Assembly (NCBI RefSeq): GCF_021729885.1
Contig: NZ_CP063401.1
Span: forward strand, 806,001-870,000
Source: Devosia sp. SL43
GTDB taxonomy: Bacteria > Pseudomonadota > Alphaproteobacteria > Rhizobiales > Devosiaceae
DNA length: 64,000 bases
Reading direction: 5' to 3'
The notes under the pieces are model-generated. The model worked only from the letters and a program-made list of their open reading frames with translations. It did no database searches and was not told where the DNA came from. How positions within the stretch are numbered: the first letter of the stretch is position 1; the number at the start of each line of letters is the position of its first letter. Shown one piece after another: positions 40,357 through 50,226 of the stretch. The position numbers and the translations under genes are program-made.

Positions 40357-42663
40357 ATGCCGATGCCTAAAGCCGCCCTGACCCCGAGAATGATCTCCGA
40401 TTTCTGCAGCCTTCGCCTGACGAAAGTCCTCGAGGAAAGCGAACGGTTCGCGGTGTGCAGGTACCTCACCGATCTCCTAGAGTTACTCGCCTTCCCGCCA
40501 TATCGCGGCCGATGGATCGACTGGGCGCAGGTGGCCATCGCCGCCGGGGTCGAGAAAGAAAGGCTCCAGATTGCCCGTCATCACCTCCAGCCGGTCTTTG
40601 ACGCCGTATCGCGTGCAATTGCCATGCAGGACGTCGGTCCGCCTCTTCGGACACCACGGGAGAATATCTTAAGGGCAGAGACCTCCAAAGCGCGATCGGG
40701 ACGGCGCGCCCTGCCCCCAGCCGCCGCAGACAAGCCGGCGCAACGGAAGCGGGGCCCGAAGCCGAAGGTCATTGTTGAATTCCCAGAGCCGCTGTGGACC
40801 GAATGGGAGGAGCCGGAGACCCTCTCCGAGGCCCTGATCCTGCACATGCAGCGCCACGGCGACACGGTCCGGCATCTGTTCCTAGCATTGGACGCAAACG
40901 GCAACGCCAGCGACCAACGAACCCTGATGAAGTGGTGCACCGGCCAATTGATGCCGCGCACGGTTCAGAGCCTGGCCGTCCTGGCAAAGATCGAACGCCG
41001 CTATAGACTGCCCGTGGGCTACTTCAAATCAAAGATACCGAACCGAGGGCGGGCGACATACGGCCATGGTCTCGAGGGAGTTTCCGCACATGAGCGGCGG
41101 CGCCTGGCGTGGCATCTGCCCGACGACTTCCTCAGCCTATCGAAAGGGGAGCAAGAAGAAATCCTGAACTGGGTGCGCCGCGTCATCATCACCGGATCGA
41201 CGGATTACCGCCGCTACCAGGCCGAAGCCATGAAGCAGAAATATGCCGTGCGATTTACCGCCTTTCTCGGGCGTAAGCGCAAGGCGGTCATCGCCAACGA
41301 CAATCTGGATATCAACCTCGACGACCTGGATGCCGAACTGGAGTCTACGGTGGTAGATGCGCCGGCGGCGCTGGATCGGGAAATGAACGAGCTCCTGCGC
41401 TTCAAGACGGCGACCCTGACCGCGTTCGGTTTCCAACGTAACGGCGTCTGGAACGAGGAGACGGCGTCGCAGAAGGTCGAGCACCTAAGCCTCATGTTTG
41501 GTTCGTTAGCCTCCGATCCCCGAAGCACGGTCAAGGGCTGCGGCGTCCCGTTGGATTGCTTGTGCTTCGGCATGTTGGTGTTCCCAGCCGTATGGGACTG
41601 GTACCTGCAATGGCGCGAGCGCAGGCGGGGATTCTACACCAAATGGGAAGTCGACATGCTCAGCGTTGTCCTGGGCTTGACTCGAGCCGACACGGGATGG
41701 ATACGGCAGACGCCGGCTCTGGCCGATCGCATCAAACCTATCCCGGGCTTGATTTCCAACGATGATATCGACGCTGCACGCTCGGACTGGAACGCGGCAT
41801 GCGAGAGCTTCCACAAGCATGCCCGGCACCGGATCAAGGAAATCCAGCGCGTCGCGCGCATCCACCGCGACCCCTTCGAGACAATTCTGCCGGTGCTCGA
41901 GTCCGATAGCCCGGTAGGAGAATACCGAAAGATCACCGAGGAGATCGTGCGCCTGATGCCGGACGAGCGTCGCTTTCCGCGCGCTACCGCTGAGGCCGTC
42001 AGGTCGTTTCTGCTGCTTCGCCTCGGCATGCACCTCGGGCTGCGTCAGAGGAACCTGCGCGAGCTCCTGGTATGCCCGCGTGGACGGATGCCGACATCGG
42101 AGCGTCACCTCGAGGACAAAAAGCGCGGCGAGCTGCGGTGGAGCGATCGCGAGCAAGGTTGGGAAGTATTGATACCCGCTGTCGCCTTCAAGAACTCGAC
42201 CTCCTCCTTCTTCGGGTCGAAGCCTTTCCGGCTGGTGCTGTCTGACCTGGCCGGGCTCTACGACATGATAGAGGCGTACCTCGACCGGCACCGGGCCCGC
42301 CTGCTCGGCGAGGCCGTTGATCCCGGCACGTTCTTCGTGAAGTCGGTCAAGCGGACGAGCGCCGATGCGTCCTATAACCAGAACACGTTCTACGAAGCCT
42401 GGCGCTTGACTATCCAGCGCTATGGCATCTTCAATCCCTACACTCGGCGCGGCGCTATTCGGGGCTTGCTGCCGCATGGCCCGCACAATGTTCGCGATGT
42501 ACTGGCGACCCACATCCTAAAGCAGACCGGTTCATATGAGCAGGCCAGCTACGCAATCCAAGACACGCCCGACATGGTCGCCAAGCACTACGGGCGCTTC
42601 TTGCCTCAGGATAAAGCTGCAATCGCGGCGAGAATCCTTAATCGGGTTTGGGAAGCGGCATGA
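40357..42663 (+). CDS. Large tyrosine-recombinase-like protein with N-terminal extension
   Basis: A 768 aa protein. The C-terminal 230 residues look like a tyrosine recombinase: Arg in GMHLGLRQRNLRELL (about 562), Lys in AVAFKNSTSS, GPHNVRDVLATHILKQTG (about 708-725) and Tyr in MVAKHYGRFLP (about 744). The long N-terminal part has an HTH-like stretch (TLMKWCTGQLMPRTVQSLA, then IERRYRLPVGYF) and a conserved-looking HGLEGVSAHERRRLAWHLP. The start at 40357 (MPMPKAALTP) is chosen. It follows the P4-like integrase by 95 nt on the same strand. Pairing of a small and a large recombinase suggests a specialised integrative element; cargo is not obvious. Confidence 0.75.
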   Translation: MPMPKAALTPRMISDFCSLRLTKVLEESERFAVCRYLTDLLELLAFPPYRGRWIDWAQVAIAAGVEKERLQIARHHLQPVFDAVSRAIAMQDVGPPLRTPRENILRAETSKARSGRRALPPAAADKPAQRKRGPKPKVIVEFPEPLWTEWEEPETLSEALILHMQRHGDTVRHLFLALDANGNASDQRTLMKWCTGQLMPRTVQSLAVLAKIERRYRLPVGYFKSKIPNRGRATYGHGLEGVSAHERRRLAWHLPDDFLSLSKGEQEEILNWVRRVIITGSTDYRRYQAEAMKQKYAVRFTAFLGRKRKAVIANDNLDINLDDLDAELESTVVDAPAALDREMNELLRFKTATLTAFGFQRNGVWNEETASQKVEHLSLMFGSLASDPRSTVKGCGVPLDCLCFGMLVFPAVWDWYLQWRERRRGFYTKWEVDMLSVVLGLTRADTGWIRQTPALADRIKPIPGLISNDDIDAARSDWNAACESFHKHARHRIKEIQRVARIHRDPFETILPVLESDSPVGEYRKITEEIVRLMPDERRFPRATAEAVRSFLLLRLGMHLGLRQRNLRELLVCPRGRMPTSERHLEDKKRGELRWSDREQGWEVLIPAVAFKNSTSSFFGSKPFRLVLSDLAGLYDMIEAYLDRHRARLLGEAVDPGTFFVKSVKRTSADASYNQNTFYEAWRLTIQRYGIFNPYTRRGAIRGLLPHGPHNVRDVLATHILKQTGSYEQASYAIQDTPDMVAKHYGRFLPQDKAAIAARILNRVWEAA

Positions 42664-42939
42664 CGAGAGGCATCTGAAGAGAGCCGATGGTCGGCTACGC
42701 GCCCATTCCCGCCGTTCGGGCAGGCATTTCGATTTCCCAAAAGCGGTCGGTGTGGTTACCGTCTCGCCCGCGTCAAAAAAGGGGTGGAAAGGCGACTGTC
42801 CGCTTTCAGCTGTCAGGGCAGGAAAGCGGACGTTGCGTACCCCCACAATCCTGTCGTTGTGCCGAACCCGGCCAGCAGCCAAATGAGAGGAACTGACTGG
42901 TCAGGGTCGGTGGAAAACACCATGTCCAATATGTTCGGC
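42664..42939. other. Gene-free junction with a 10-bp inverted repeat
   Basis: No convincing gene. It contains GTCCGCTTTC at 42798-42807 and its complement GAAAGCGGAC at 42822-42831, a hairpin with a 14-nt loop, possibly a terminator for the recombinase or part of the element end. I looked for the missing 3' part of radC here and found none. Confidence 0.5.
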
Positions 42940-44070
42940 CTAATTTTCGGACGACCAGGCGAAGTTCAGATAGCCCGCGCGGGTATCATAGCAGATGCTG
43001 CCATACATGCGCAGGTAACTGTCGCGACGCGTGATGTCGTTCCAGACCTGGGCCGGATCGGCGAGGTCGGCCTGGTACTGGGCGATATTGTCGGGGGTCA
43101 GCAGGGAGGGCAGCACGTCCATGGCCTGGGGCACCGATTTGCCGGAGAGCCAGTCGGCGGCGTACCGGCCCAACGCATAGCCGAAGATGGGCGAGGCGAG
43201 GCTGACCGTCGCTTTATAGGGGCTGTCGGGTGATTGGAGGGCCGCGACGGCGTCGGGCTCGCCATCGATGCCGCCGAGGAACTGGTCGGGGCGGACCTTG
43301 CCGGTTTCCACGAGTGCACGCAGCGCGCCGAGCACGACCGTATCGGCGCCCAGCACTACATCGACATCGGGCTGAGCAAGCAGGATCGTCTTCATGGTGG
43401 CGTAGCCACCTTCCTCGCTGACCGGAGTTGGCGAAATATCGGCCACAATGGTGACGCCGGGCAGATTGCCCAGCACGTCACGCATGGCCCGGAATCTTGG
43501 CGCGAGGAATTGCAGGCTGTCATGGGTCAGGAGCACCACCTTGGCCTGCCCGCCGAGCTCTTCTTCGACATAGCGCGCCGCTGCCTCTGCGAGCGTTTTG
43601 CCGGTGAGGTATTGCGGGGCATTGAGGATGGTCACGGCCGGGGGCGGCACTACCGCGCCAACGTAAGTACCCTGGGCGATGATTGCCTGTAGGCTCGGCG
43701 TGAGCGAGCGCGGATCAATGGGGGCCACGACGACGGCGCCGACGGCGTCGGCGCGCAAAGCTTCCACTTGCTCGATCATCAGGGCGGCATCATCGTTGGC
43801 GAGGACGTTGCTATAGGCAAGGCCGCTATCGGCGGCGGCACGGGAAAGACCGAAACCGACGCCTTCCATGAATTCGCGGCGATTGTCCTGCACGAAGGCA
43901 AGGGAATGCTGGAGGCCGGGCGGCGTGCTGCACAGCGTCTCGAGGGGAACGAACGGTGCAAGGGAGAACGGTTCGGTGATGCCAGGCGGCACATCGTCCT
44001 GCGCATGGGCGGCGGGCGCAAGCAGCCACGCTAGCGTGGTTAGCCCGGCGGCAATTTGCCTCGTCGTCAT
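42940..44070 (-). CDS. Periplasmic sugar-binding-type protein (peripla_BP_4)
   Basis: A 376 aa exported protein with a signal peptide (residues 1-24, ending AHAQ). The body resembles ribose/xylose-type ABC substrate-binding proteins: NRREFMEGVGFGLSRAA, GAVVVAPIDPRSLTPSL (hinge), QPDVDVVLGADTVVLGAL and FLGGIDGEPDAVAALQ. No permease or ATPase gene is nearby. The preceding gene on the same strand is a CHASE3 kinase (66-nt gap), so it may act as a receptor that presents a ligand to the kinase rather than as a transporter part. The ATG at 44070 is favoured over a GTG at 44076. Confidence 0.85.
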   Translation of the reverse strand: MTTRQIAAGLTTLAWLLAPAAHAQDDVPPGITEPFSLAPFVPLETLCSTPPGLQHSLAFVQDNRREFMEGVGFGLSRAAADSGLAYSNVLANDDAALMIEQVEALRADAVGAVVVAPIDPRSLTPSLQAIIAQGTYVGAVVPPPAVTILNAPQYLTGKTLAEAAARYVEEELGGQAKVVLLTHDSLQFLAPRFRAMRDVLGNLPGVTIVADISPTPVSEEGGYATMKTILLAQPDVDVVLGADTVVLGALRALVETGKVRPDQFLGGIDGEPDAVAALQSPDSPYKATVSLASPIFGYALGRYAADWLSGKSVPQAMDVLPSLLTPDNIAQYQADLADPAQVWNDITRRDSYLRMYGSICYDTRAGYLNFAWSSEN

Positions 44071-44136
44071 CCACACAGCAGACCATCCCTCAGTTGATCG
44101 ACTGATAGCGGCGGATGGGGCTTATGCCAATTCAAT

Positions 44137-45507
44137 TCATGCCGCGGCGAGCGGAAAGGCCAGTCGAGCAGAAAGGCCGGGGCTGCGATCAATATATTCG
44201 ATATTGCCCCGCATCGAGGCCGCCATGGCCTTGACGATCCGGCTGCCCAGGCCCGTGCCCTTCGCCGAGCCGTCGCCGCGACCCACGCCGTCGTCTTCGA
44301 CGGAGAGCAGCACGTTGCCTTCTTGCAGCCGACTCAGGGTCACCCGCACTTCCCCCGCCTGATCGGGATAGGCATATTTGGCGGCGTTCATGACCCATTC
44401 GGCGGCGATCACACCAAGATTGATGCTGGCATCAGTGCGCAGGGAGATCGGCTCCAGCCGGTAGCTGAGGGAGATGCGGCTATCGGCGCCGATAGTCGAC
44501 TGGAACTGGTCGAGCACGCTGCGCAAATAGTCGTCCAGTGCCACCTCGGCCACATCTCCGGAGCTATAGAGCCGCTGGTGGACCAACGAGATAGCGCGGA
44601 TACGCGACTGTGTTTCCGCCAGCACCGCCTTGGTGGCGGCGTCACCGATGGCGTTGGCCTGAAGGCCGACTAGCGAGGAGACCATAGCAAGGCTGTTAGC
44701 GACGCGGTGATTGACCTCGTGCACCAGCATTTCCGCCCTGTCCTTTGCGGCGCGCATTTCCTCGGTGCTCTTGGCTAGGTCAGCGGTGCGGCTGGCGACC
44801 TTGGTTTCAAGCTGAGTGTTGGCAGCAGTCAACGAGTCTCGGGCGCGAGCCAACTCGCCGGCATAACGCATGATGGTGATGAGCGCTGCGGCGGCCGAGG
44901 CGATGGCGACCAGGGCGCCGACGACCGAGACTAAGCGCTGCCATATCGTATTGTCGGTCTGCTCGGCCACCAGGCTGGCGAGGCGATTGTCGGCTGCAAG
45001 GCTCAAGCCGGTAATGTAGACGTTGGCCTCGTCCATCAGGGCCTTGCCACGGTTGGTGAGAACCAGGTCGAGGGCGGCATCGGTGTTCCGGGCCCGCGTC
45101 AGGCTAATGGTCTCGTCCATTTCGGCGAATTTGTCGGCAAGGATCTGCGACAGCCGTTCGGCGGCGGGGCCCATGTCAGGATAGGGCCTAAGCCGGGACG
45201 GCAGCGCCTCGACGCCGCGCAGGGCCGAAGCCTTGGCGAGATCGTAGGGAGCGAGATAAACCTCGTTCACTGTGAAAAGGTAGCCGCGCTGGCTGGATTC
45301 GGCGCGCTGCATCAGGGCACCCAGCTCGACCGCGGCAGTCTTGAGGTCGCGGGCCGCCAGGATTTCACCGGCAATTTCGCCCGAACGTTCCCCCAGCCAG
45401 AATGCAACGCCGACGATTGCCGCGAGCGCCAACAGGCCAACGGTGATGAACAGTATCTGCGATCGGACAAAGGCGCGCGCGGTTATAGGCATTTCACCGA
45501 CCTTCAT
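44137..45507 (-). CDS. CHASE3-domain sensor histidine kinase (HWE/HisKA_2 type)
   Basis: A 456 aa membrane kinase. A TM helix (about 17-39) is followed by a periplasmic CHASE3 domain (about 45-185, AESSQRGYLFTVNEVYL is the signature), a second TM (about 192-213), a coiled linker, the HisKA_2 dimerisation domain with phospho-acceptor His in LVHEVNHRVANSLAMV (about 272) and a C-terminal HATPase domain (WVMNAAKYAYPDQAG, then VEDDGVGRGDG). HWE/HisKA_2 kinases are frequent in alphaproteobacterial stress and light signalling. No response regulator is adjacent. A second start at 45492 is possible. It probably forms a unit with the binding-protein gene. Confidence 0.9.
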   Translation of the reverse strand: MKVGEMPITARAFVRSQILFITVGLLALAAIVGVAFWLGERSGEIAGEILAARDLKTAAVELGALMQRAESSQRGYLFTVNEVYLAPYDLAKASALRGVEALPSRLRPYPDMGPAAERLSQILADKFAEMDETISLTRARNTDAALDLVLTNRGKALMDEANVYITGLSLAADNRLASLVAEQTDNTIWQRLVSVVGALVAIASAAAALITIMRYAGELARARDSLTAANTQLETKVASRTADLAKSTEEMRAAKDRAEMLVHEVNHRVANSLAMVSSLVGLQANAIGDAATKAVLAETQSRIRAISLVHQRLYSSGDVAEVALDDYLRSVLDQFQSTIGADSRISLSYRLEPISLRTDASINLGVIAAEWVMNAAKYAYPDQAGEVRVTLSRLQEGNVLLSVEDDGVGRGDGSAKGTGLGSRIVKAMAASMRGNIEYIDRSPGLSARLAFPLAAA

Positions 45508-45809
45508 GCCAGATTACATTGGCCGGTGCCAAGGCAATCAGCGCCAAGCTACGATGTGGTCGATCCAGTTTCCGAAAGTTTGAGGAAGCGCCCACGCTCG
45601 CCGTTTCAAGAAGGCGAAAAATACCTGCCTATAAGGTCCGACTATACGGAACCGCACACCAAGATGGGTCGCAGGGTGTAAGGCAGTTTTGGGTGCCCCA
45701 TTCCGGCTGTTCGACAGTCGTCGCAATTTCCCCAAGCGGACATCAGGTCGACCCAGCCAACGACCACTGATCGAGGCGGAGAAGCGCCAAATTGGTTTCC
45801 CGGTCTTCT
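45508..45809. other. Gene-free stretch between two kinase genes
   Basis: No supported coding sequence, no clear hairpin and no EcfG-type boxes. It should hold the promoter of the CHASE3 kinase and the 3' end of the hybrid-kinase transcript. Confidence 0.5.
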
Positions 45810-48638
45810 TTAGGATTTGCCAGAGATCAGCTGCTTTACGCGACGCGCAAAGACCTCCATCTGGAACGGCTTGGTCAACACGTGCATGCCCGGGTCGAGA
45901 TGTCCGTGGTTTAGAACGGCATTCTCGGCATAGCCGGTAATGAAGAGGACCTTCAGTTCTCGACGCGCTACACGTGCTGCATCTGCCAGTTGGCGACCGT
46001 TAATGCGGCCGGGGAGACCAACGTCGGTGACCAGCAGGTCAATGGACTGGTCGGAATTCAGAACCTTCAGCGCAGTTGCCCCTTCGCCTGCCTCGATGAC
46101 ATGATAGCCCAACTCTTCGAGTGCCTCGCCAGCGATCATTCTGACCAGCGGTTCGTCATCGACCAGTAGCACCGTTTCACCGGATTCGGCTCTCGAGGCT
46201 TCCCCGGCGGTCGTGTCAACGCCGTCTGCCACCACATCGCCCTCGTGACGTGGTAGGTAGATGCAGACCGTCGTCCCGCTCCCGAGTTCCGAGTAGATGC
46301 GAACGGCGCCGCCCGATTGTCCCGCAAAGCCGTAGACCATCGAAAGACCGAGGCCCGTACCTTGCCCGATCGGCTTGGTCGTGAAGAAAGGGTCGAAGGC
46401 CCTCTCGATCACTTCCGCCGACATCCCGATGCCGGTATCGCTGACGGACAGCGATATGTACTGCCCAGGCGCCATTGCATGCTGCACTGCCGTCCGCTCG
46501 TCCATCCATGTGTTGGACGTTTCGATGGTCAGCTTGCCCCCGTCGGGCATGGCATCGCGAGCATTTATGCAAAGATTGAGGAGAGCGCTCTCCAACTGCC
46601 CGGCATCGACGAATGTCGTCCACAGAGCGGCAGCACTCGCTGTATCGACGTGAATTTCCGGTCCAACACTGCGGTTGATCAGATCCAACATGCCGTTGAC
46701 TAGGCTATTGACGTTGGTGGGCTTAGGCTCAAGCGTCTGCCGTCGCGAGAATGCGAGTAGCCTCTGAGTCAGTCCTGCCGCGCGCTTGGCCGCTCCAGCC
46801 GCTCCGGTTAGGTAGCGATCGATGTCGGATACACGACCTTGTGCCAGCCGTGTCGACATCATTTCGAGGCTGCCGCTTATGCCCGCGACGATGTTGTTGA
46901 AGTCATGCGCCAGACCGCCGGTGAGTTGCCCGACAGCCTCCATCTTCTGCGACTGGCGCAGTGCCTCTTGCGCCACGGCGAGTTCGCCTTCGCGCGCCTT
47001 CACGTCGCTAAGGTCTCGTCCCACCGCGATGAAGTTCTGACCGTCCGCCTCTGGAACGACCGTCCACTCGATCCACTTCCACTCCCCGTCGCTCGTGGAA
47101 ATTCTGTTCTGAAAGCGCGTGGCCTGACCGGTTTCGCCCATCGTAGCGAGCGCGGTCAAAGTGGGCTCCATGTCCTCTTTGTGCATGAATGTGGCATAGG
47201 GTCGGCTGAGCAGTTCCGCTTCCTGCCAACCCAGTACGCGGGTCCAGCCAGGGCTCACGGCAGACATGGTGCCCTGGAGGTTGGCGCGGGCGAACATGTC
47301 CTGCGAAAGTGTCCAGACCTGATTGCGCTCAGCCGTTCGCTCGATGACACTGGCCTCGAGCGTCGCGTTCAGCTCCCGCAGTTGCTCTTCGGCCACCTTG
47401 CGTGCGGTGATGTCGTTGAAAAGAACCGCAACGCGGTTCGCTCCCAGGTTACCGGCGGAGAAGGCATGGACCTCGTACCAGCGGCCGTCACCGAGCACAC
47501 CTGCAAAGTTCTCGAACCGGATCGCTTCGCCGGTCTGCGCGACACTGCCGTAAAGATCGAACCAGTGACGTTCCAGCCCAGGCGCGGCTTCACTCACCCA
47601 CTTGCCTGCAGCATCCTCCAGGGCGGTCTGGCGAGCGAACGCTGGATTGATTTCTTCCAGCCGATAGTCGATGGCACGGTTGTCGGCGTCGAACTTCAAT
47701 TCGATGATGCAGAAGCCGACATCAATGGCGTCGAACAGCGTACGGTATCGGCTTTCAGTGAGTTGGCGGGCCTTAATATCCCGTTCTCGTTCCAGGGCAG
47801 TGCGGGTCCTCTCCGCGACCTCCTTGATCAGCTCCAGCTCGTCGGCACGCCAATGGCGAACGTCTGCGTCATTTACGAAAAGCACCGCTACGAGCTTGCC
47901 ACGCTCGAGCACCGGAACGTTGACAAATGAGCGTGCGCTCTTGCTCTCCAGCGCCTCAGCTGCCATCGACGTGCGCGGATCGAGGCGAACATCCTCAATG
48001 GCGACGAATTCGCCGCGGCGAAGGCTTTCGATGAATGAGCCATAGTTGAGCAGGGGAGTCGCGCCCGCCAGGGACACTATTCCCTGTTGCGCGAAGTCCT
48101 TGTCAACGAACAGCGTAGCGGCAGGATCATCGATGGTGCCATAACCGACGCGACTGACGTTGAGTGCCTTTCCCAACACCTCGGCCGCTTCGTATGGAAG
48201 ATCATCAGCACTCTCGGCCAGGCGCAGGCGTTCGCTAAAATTGGCCAGAATGCGCCAGCGCTCTTCTGCCCTTCGCGCGTCCGTAGTGTCATATCCTCCG
48301 ACGAAGATCCCCGTGATATTGCCCGCGTCATTCCGGATGGGGTTGTACAGGAAGTCGATGAATCGACTGCCATCGTCGCGGTCAAGCTCGATCGGCGTCG
48401 ACCGTGCGGCATAGGGCGTGCCGGTTCTGTAGACCTCGTCCAGCAGCCCGAAAAAGCCTTGTCCCTCCAGCTCCGGAAACACTTCCTGGACCGTCCGACC
48501 GATAAAGTCTCTCCGCCCGGCTACGTCGCGATAGGCTTCATTCACATAAGTAAAGGTGTGACTAGGGCCATCAAGGATGGCCACAAACCCAGGCATGAAA
48601 TCGAACACGGCTTGGCCGCCAGAGATAAAATTGTTCAA
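45810..48638 (-). CDS. PAS/GAF hybrid histidine kinase with receiver domain
   Basis: A 942 aa soluble hybrid kinase. Order: PAS (about 10-125), GAF (about 135-290), PAS (about 305-430), PAS (about 450-565), HisKA with His in [14 protein letters not shown] (about 576), HATPase ([14 protein letters not shown], then [19 protein letters not shown] and [12 protein letters not shown]), and a C-terminal receiver with phospho-Asp in [10 protein letters not shown] (about 868). No transmembrane helices, so signals are cytoplasmic. The first PAS domain ([19 protein letters not shown]) is of a type common in rhizobial hybrid kinases. No partner regulator is adjacent. Confidence 0.93.
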   Translation of the reverse strand: MNNFISGGQAVFDFMPGFVAILDGPSHTFTYVNEAYRDVAGRRDFIGRTVQEVFPELEGQGFFGLLDEVYRTGTPYAARSTPIELDRDDGSRFIDFLYNPIRNDAGNITGIFVGGYDTTDARRAEERWRILANFSERLRLAESADDLPYEAAEVLGKALNVSRVGYGTIDDPAATLFVDKDFAQQGIVSLAGATPLLNYGSFIESLRRGEFVAIEDVRLDPRTSMAAEALESKSARSFVNVPVLERGKLVAVLFVNDADVRHWRADELELIKEVAERTRTALERERDIKARQLTESRYRTLFDAIDVGFCIIELKFDADNRAIDYRLEEINPAFARQTALEDAAGKWVSEAAPGLERHWFDLYGSVAQTGEAIRFENFAGVLGDGRWYEVHAFSAGNLGANRVAVLFNDITARKVAEEQLRELNATLEASVIERTAERNQVWTLSQDMFARANLQGTMSAVSPGWTRVLGWQEAELLSRPYATFMHKEDMEPTLTALATMGETGQATRFQNRISTSDGEWKWIEWTVVPEADGQNFIAVGRDLSDVKAREGELAVAQEALRQSQKMEAVGQLTGGLAHDFNNIVAGISGSLEMMSTRLAQGRVSDIDRYLTGAAGAAKRAAGLTQRLLAFSRRQTLEPKPTNVNSLVNGMLDLINRSVGPEIHVDTASAAALWTTFVDAGQLESALLNLCINARDAMPDGGKLTIETSNTWMDERTAVQHAMAPGQYISLSVSDTGIGMSAEVIERAFDPFFTTKPIGQGTGLGLSMVYGFAGQSGGAVRIYSELGSGTTVCIYLPRHEGDVVADGVDTTAGEASRAESGETVLLVDDEPLVRMIAGEALEELGYHVIEAGEGATALKVLNSDQSIDLLVTDVGLPGRINGRQLADAARVARRELKVLFITGYAENAVLNHGHLDPGMHVLTKPFQMEVFARRVKQLISGKS

Positions 48639-48937
48639 AGGCGCCCCCGCACAATTACCCGTTAAATCTATAAAGATGCCGGGCCCGTTTGGTTCCAGGG
48701 AAATGCCTCATGCGGACCGCTGACAATGAGTCTCACTCGGGCTTGAATGTAGCGGTCAATACAAGAGCGAAGCGCCGATGGCGCCGAAACGCGCCCATTT
48801 CAGTCGTCCAGCTCCTTCGGCGGTCTCCTCGAAGCTTCCCGCACCAAAGGGGTATGTAGACGGATCAAATGGGGTGGGTAGCGGACCGACCGGTTTTGGA
48901 ACGCGACGGGCTAAACCGGCCACTTCACTACGACAAA

Positions 48938-49804
48938 CTATAAATCAGCCAGATGCCGAGCCATCGCATCGAGGGACGGCCACGGTGCGCCCTTGCGTAG
49001 AGTGCGGATGAATTGATCGGCCCAACGTCGGCCGTCCGGGAACTGGTCGTCCGCGTCCCACCGCCACGCTGCGACCATCACCAGAACGAGAGCACGGCAC
49101 TTCCCAAGCAACACCTGATCAACGTCAGGATAGTGCTCAATGACCGCTTCCGGAACGTGAGCTAGGTCGAACTCGATCGGCCCTCGGCAACATGTCTCAA
49201 GGTCGATGAACAGTGGCCCGAACTTTGTGCCTAGCACGTTGCCCGGGTGTGGCTCGCCGTGGAGCAACTGCTCCTTGGCACCGCAATCAACAATCGATGA
49301 TTTGAGGCTCTTCAACATGCCGTTGAGAAACTCCCGGTCCGCATCTGGGAGTTCAGGTGTCTGGTGACGGCTCGCCAAAAGTCGCTGGGCTTCCGCAACT
49401 CGATCCGTGAAATGCGGCGTCGTGGTGTCGATCTTCCGCATGCCGATGTGGAGACGCCGTAGCGCGTCCCCGTAGTCGGCTGAGGCGATGGCTGGCGTGA
49501 CTGACGCGTGGTAAGACCAGAACGTGACCGCGAAGCCGTCGCGCTCGTAGACGCGCGGCGGAACGCGAGGTTCGAGGGCAACTGCAGGGCTCTCTGTCTC
49601 AGCAAGCTGCCCGGCAAGCTCAATCTCGAACTGCGCAACTTGATGGGCCAGGGGGGCGATCCGGGCAAGCGAGTCGCAGGGCAGAAGGTGCACTGTGAGC
49701 TTGTTCGAGTTCTGGAGAACGACCGCGTCATCTACTTTCAGCCCAAGCGCTGAGGCGGTCGAAACGGCCGAGGCCACAGCACGGGAAACCTCAGTTGGCT
49801 GCAT
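48938..49804 (-). CDS. Aminoglycoside phosphotransferase family protein
   Basis: A 288 aa APH/ChoK-fold kinase. The catalytic loop is LLHGEPHPGNVLG (182-189), with Glu184 where most members have the Asp base, followed by the metal-binding LFIDLETCCRGPIEFDLAH (Asp201). The N-terminal lobe has LTVHLLPCDSLARI (39-50), but no clear nucleotide-loop lysine could be placed with confidence. The substrate is unknown; many such genes do not confer drug resistance. The ATG at 49804 (MQPTEVSRAV) was chosen because the upstream frame has no family similarity. Confidence 0.82.
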   Translation of the reverse strand: MQPTEVSRAVASAVSTASALGLKVDDAVVLQNSNKLTVHLLPCDSLARIAPLAHQVAQFEIELAGQLAETESPAVALEPRVPPRVYERDGFAVTFWSYHASVTPAIASADYGDALRRLHIGMRKIDTTTPHFTDRVAEAQRLLASRHQTPELPDADREFLNGMLKSLKSSIVDCGAKEQLLHGEPHPGNVLGTKFGPLFIDLETCCRGPIEFDLAHVPEAVIEHYPDVDQVLLGKCRALVLVMVAAWRWDADDQFPDGRRWADQFIRTLRKGAPWPSLDAMARHLADL

Positions 49805-50226
49805 AGACAGGTTCCGTCCTACTTGCTCACAAGTGGGGTTACTACAGGAGAAAACGTCTCCCGTCGCCGCGTAAGCCCGTCTCCACAGGCAGATTGGGTT
49901 TGGTTTCCTGACACTCCGCTTTTGGGTTCGACATTTGAAGAGAGCAGACATCAGCGAGGCCGGCCGAAAGCCGCTGAGCTCGCGCGGGCCGTGCTCGCGC
50001 GCCACGCCCACATTTGTGTGCTGATCGTCTCGGCTACTCCGCCTTGGACGAGATCGCCCCCGACCTTCCCAGGTTGACCAAGCCCTTCCGCAACGACGGA
50101 CTCGCGACTGCCTTGGGGGCGTCTACTTGGATTTCGATTATCCTCCGGTCGCCAGGTTTCCGCGGCCGAAAGCGGAACGTGAGAGGGCTACAAGCGTTGT
50201 GCGCCCGAACCCCGGGGGCAAACGTC
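49805..50226. other. Divergent gene-free stretch
   Basis: A 422-nt gap between the divergent APH-like and coiled-coil genes. I see no supported gene; open frames that cross it show no family features and atypical composition. It may contain decayed sequence plus two promoters. Confidence 0.45.

Noticed and set aside
42664..42940. A remnant of the radC 3' end at the right side of the recombinase genes
   Set aside because: No frame resembles the SGD...D continuation of RadC in this stretch.
46839..47930. A 363-codon open frame on the plus strand
   Set aside because: It lies wholly antisense to the hybrid kinase gene and shows no motifs.
50014..50226. A 71-residue N-terminal extension of the coiled-coil protein
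   Set aside because: It has no domain features and would place the transmembrane helix far from the N-terminus; the ATG at 50227 fits better.
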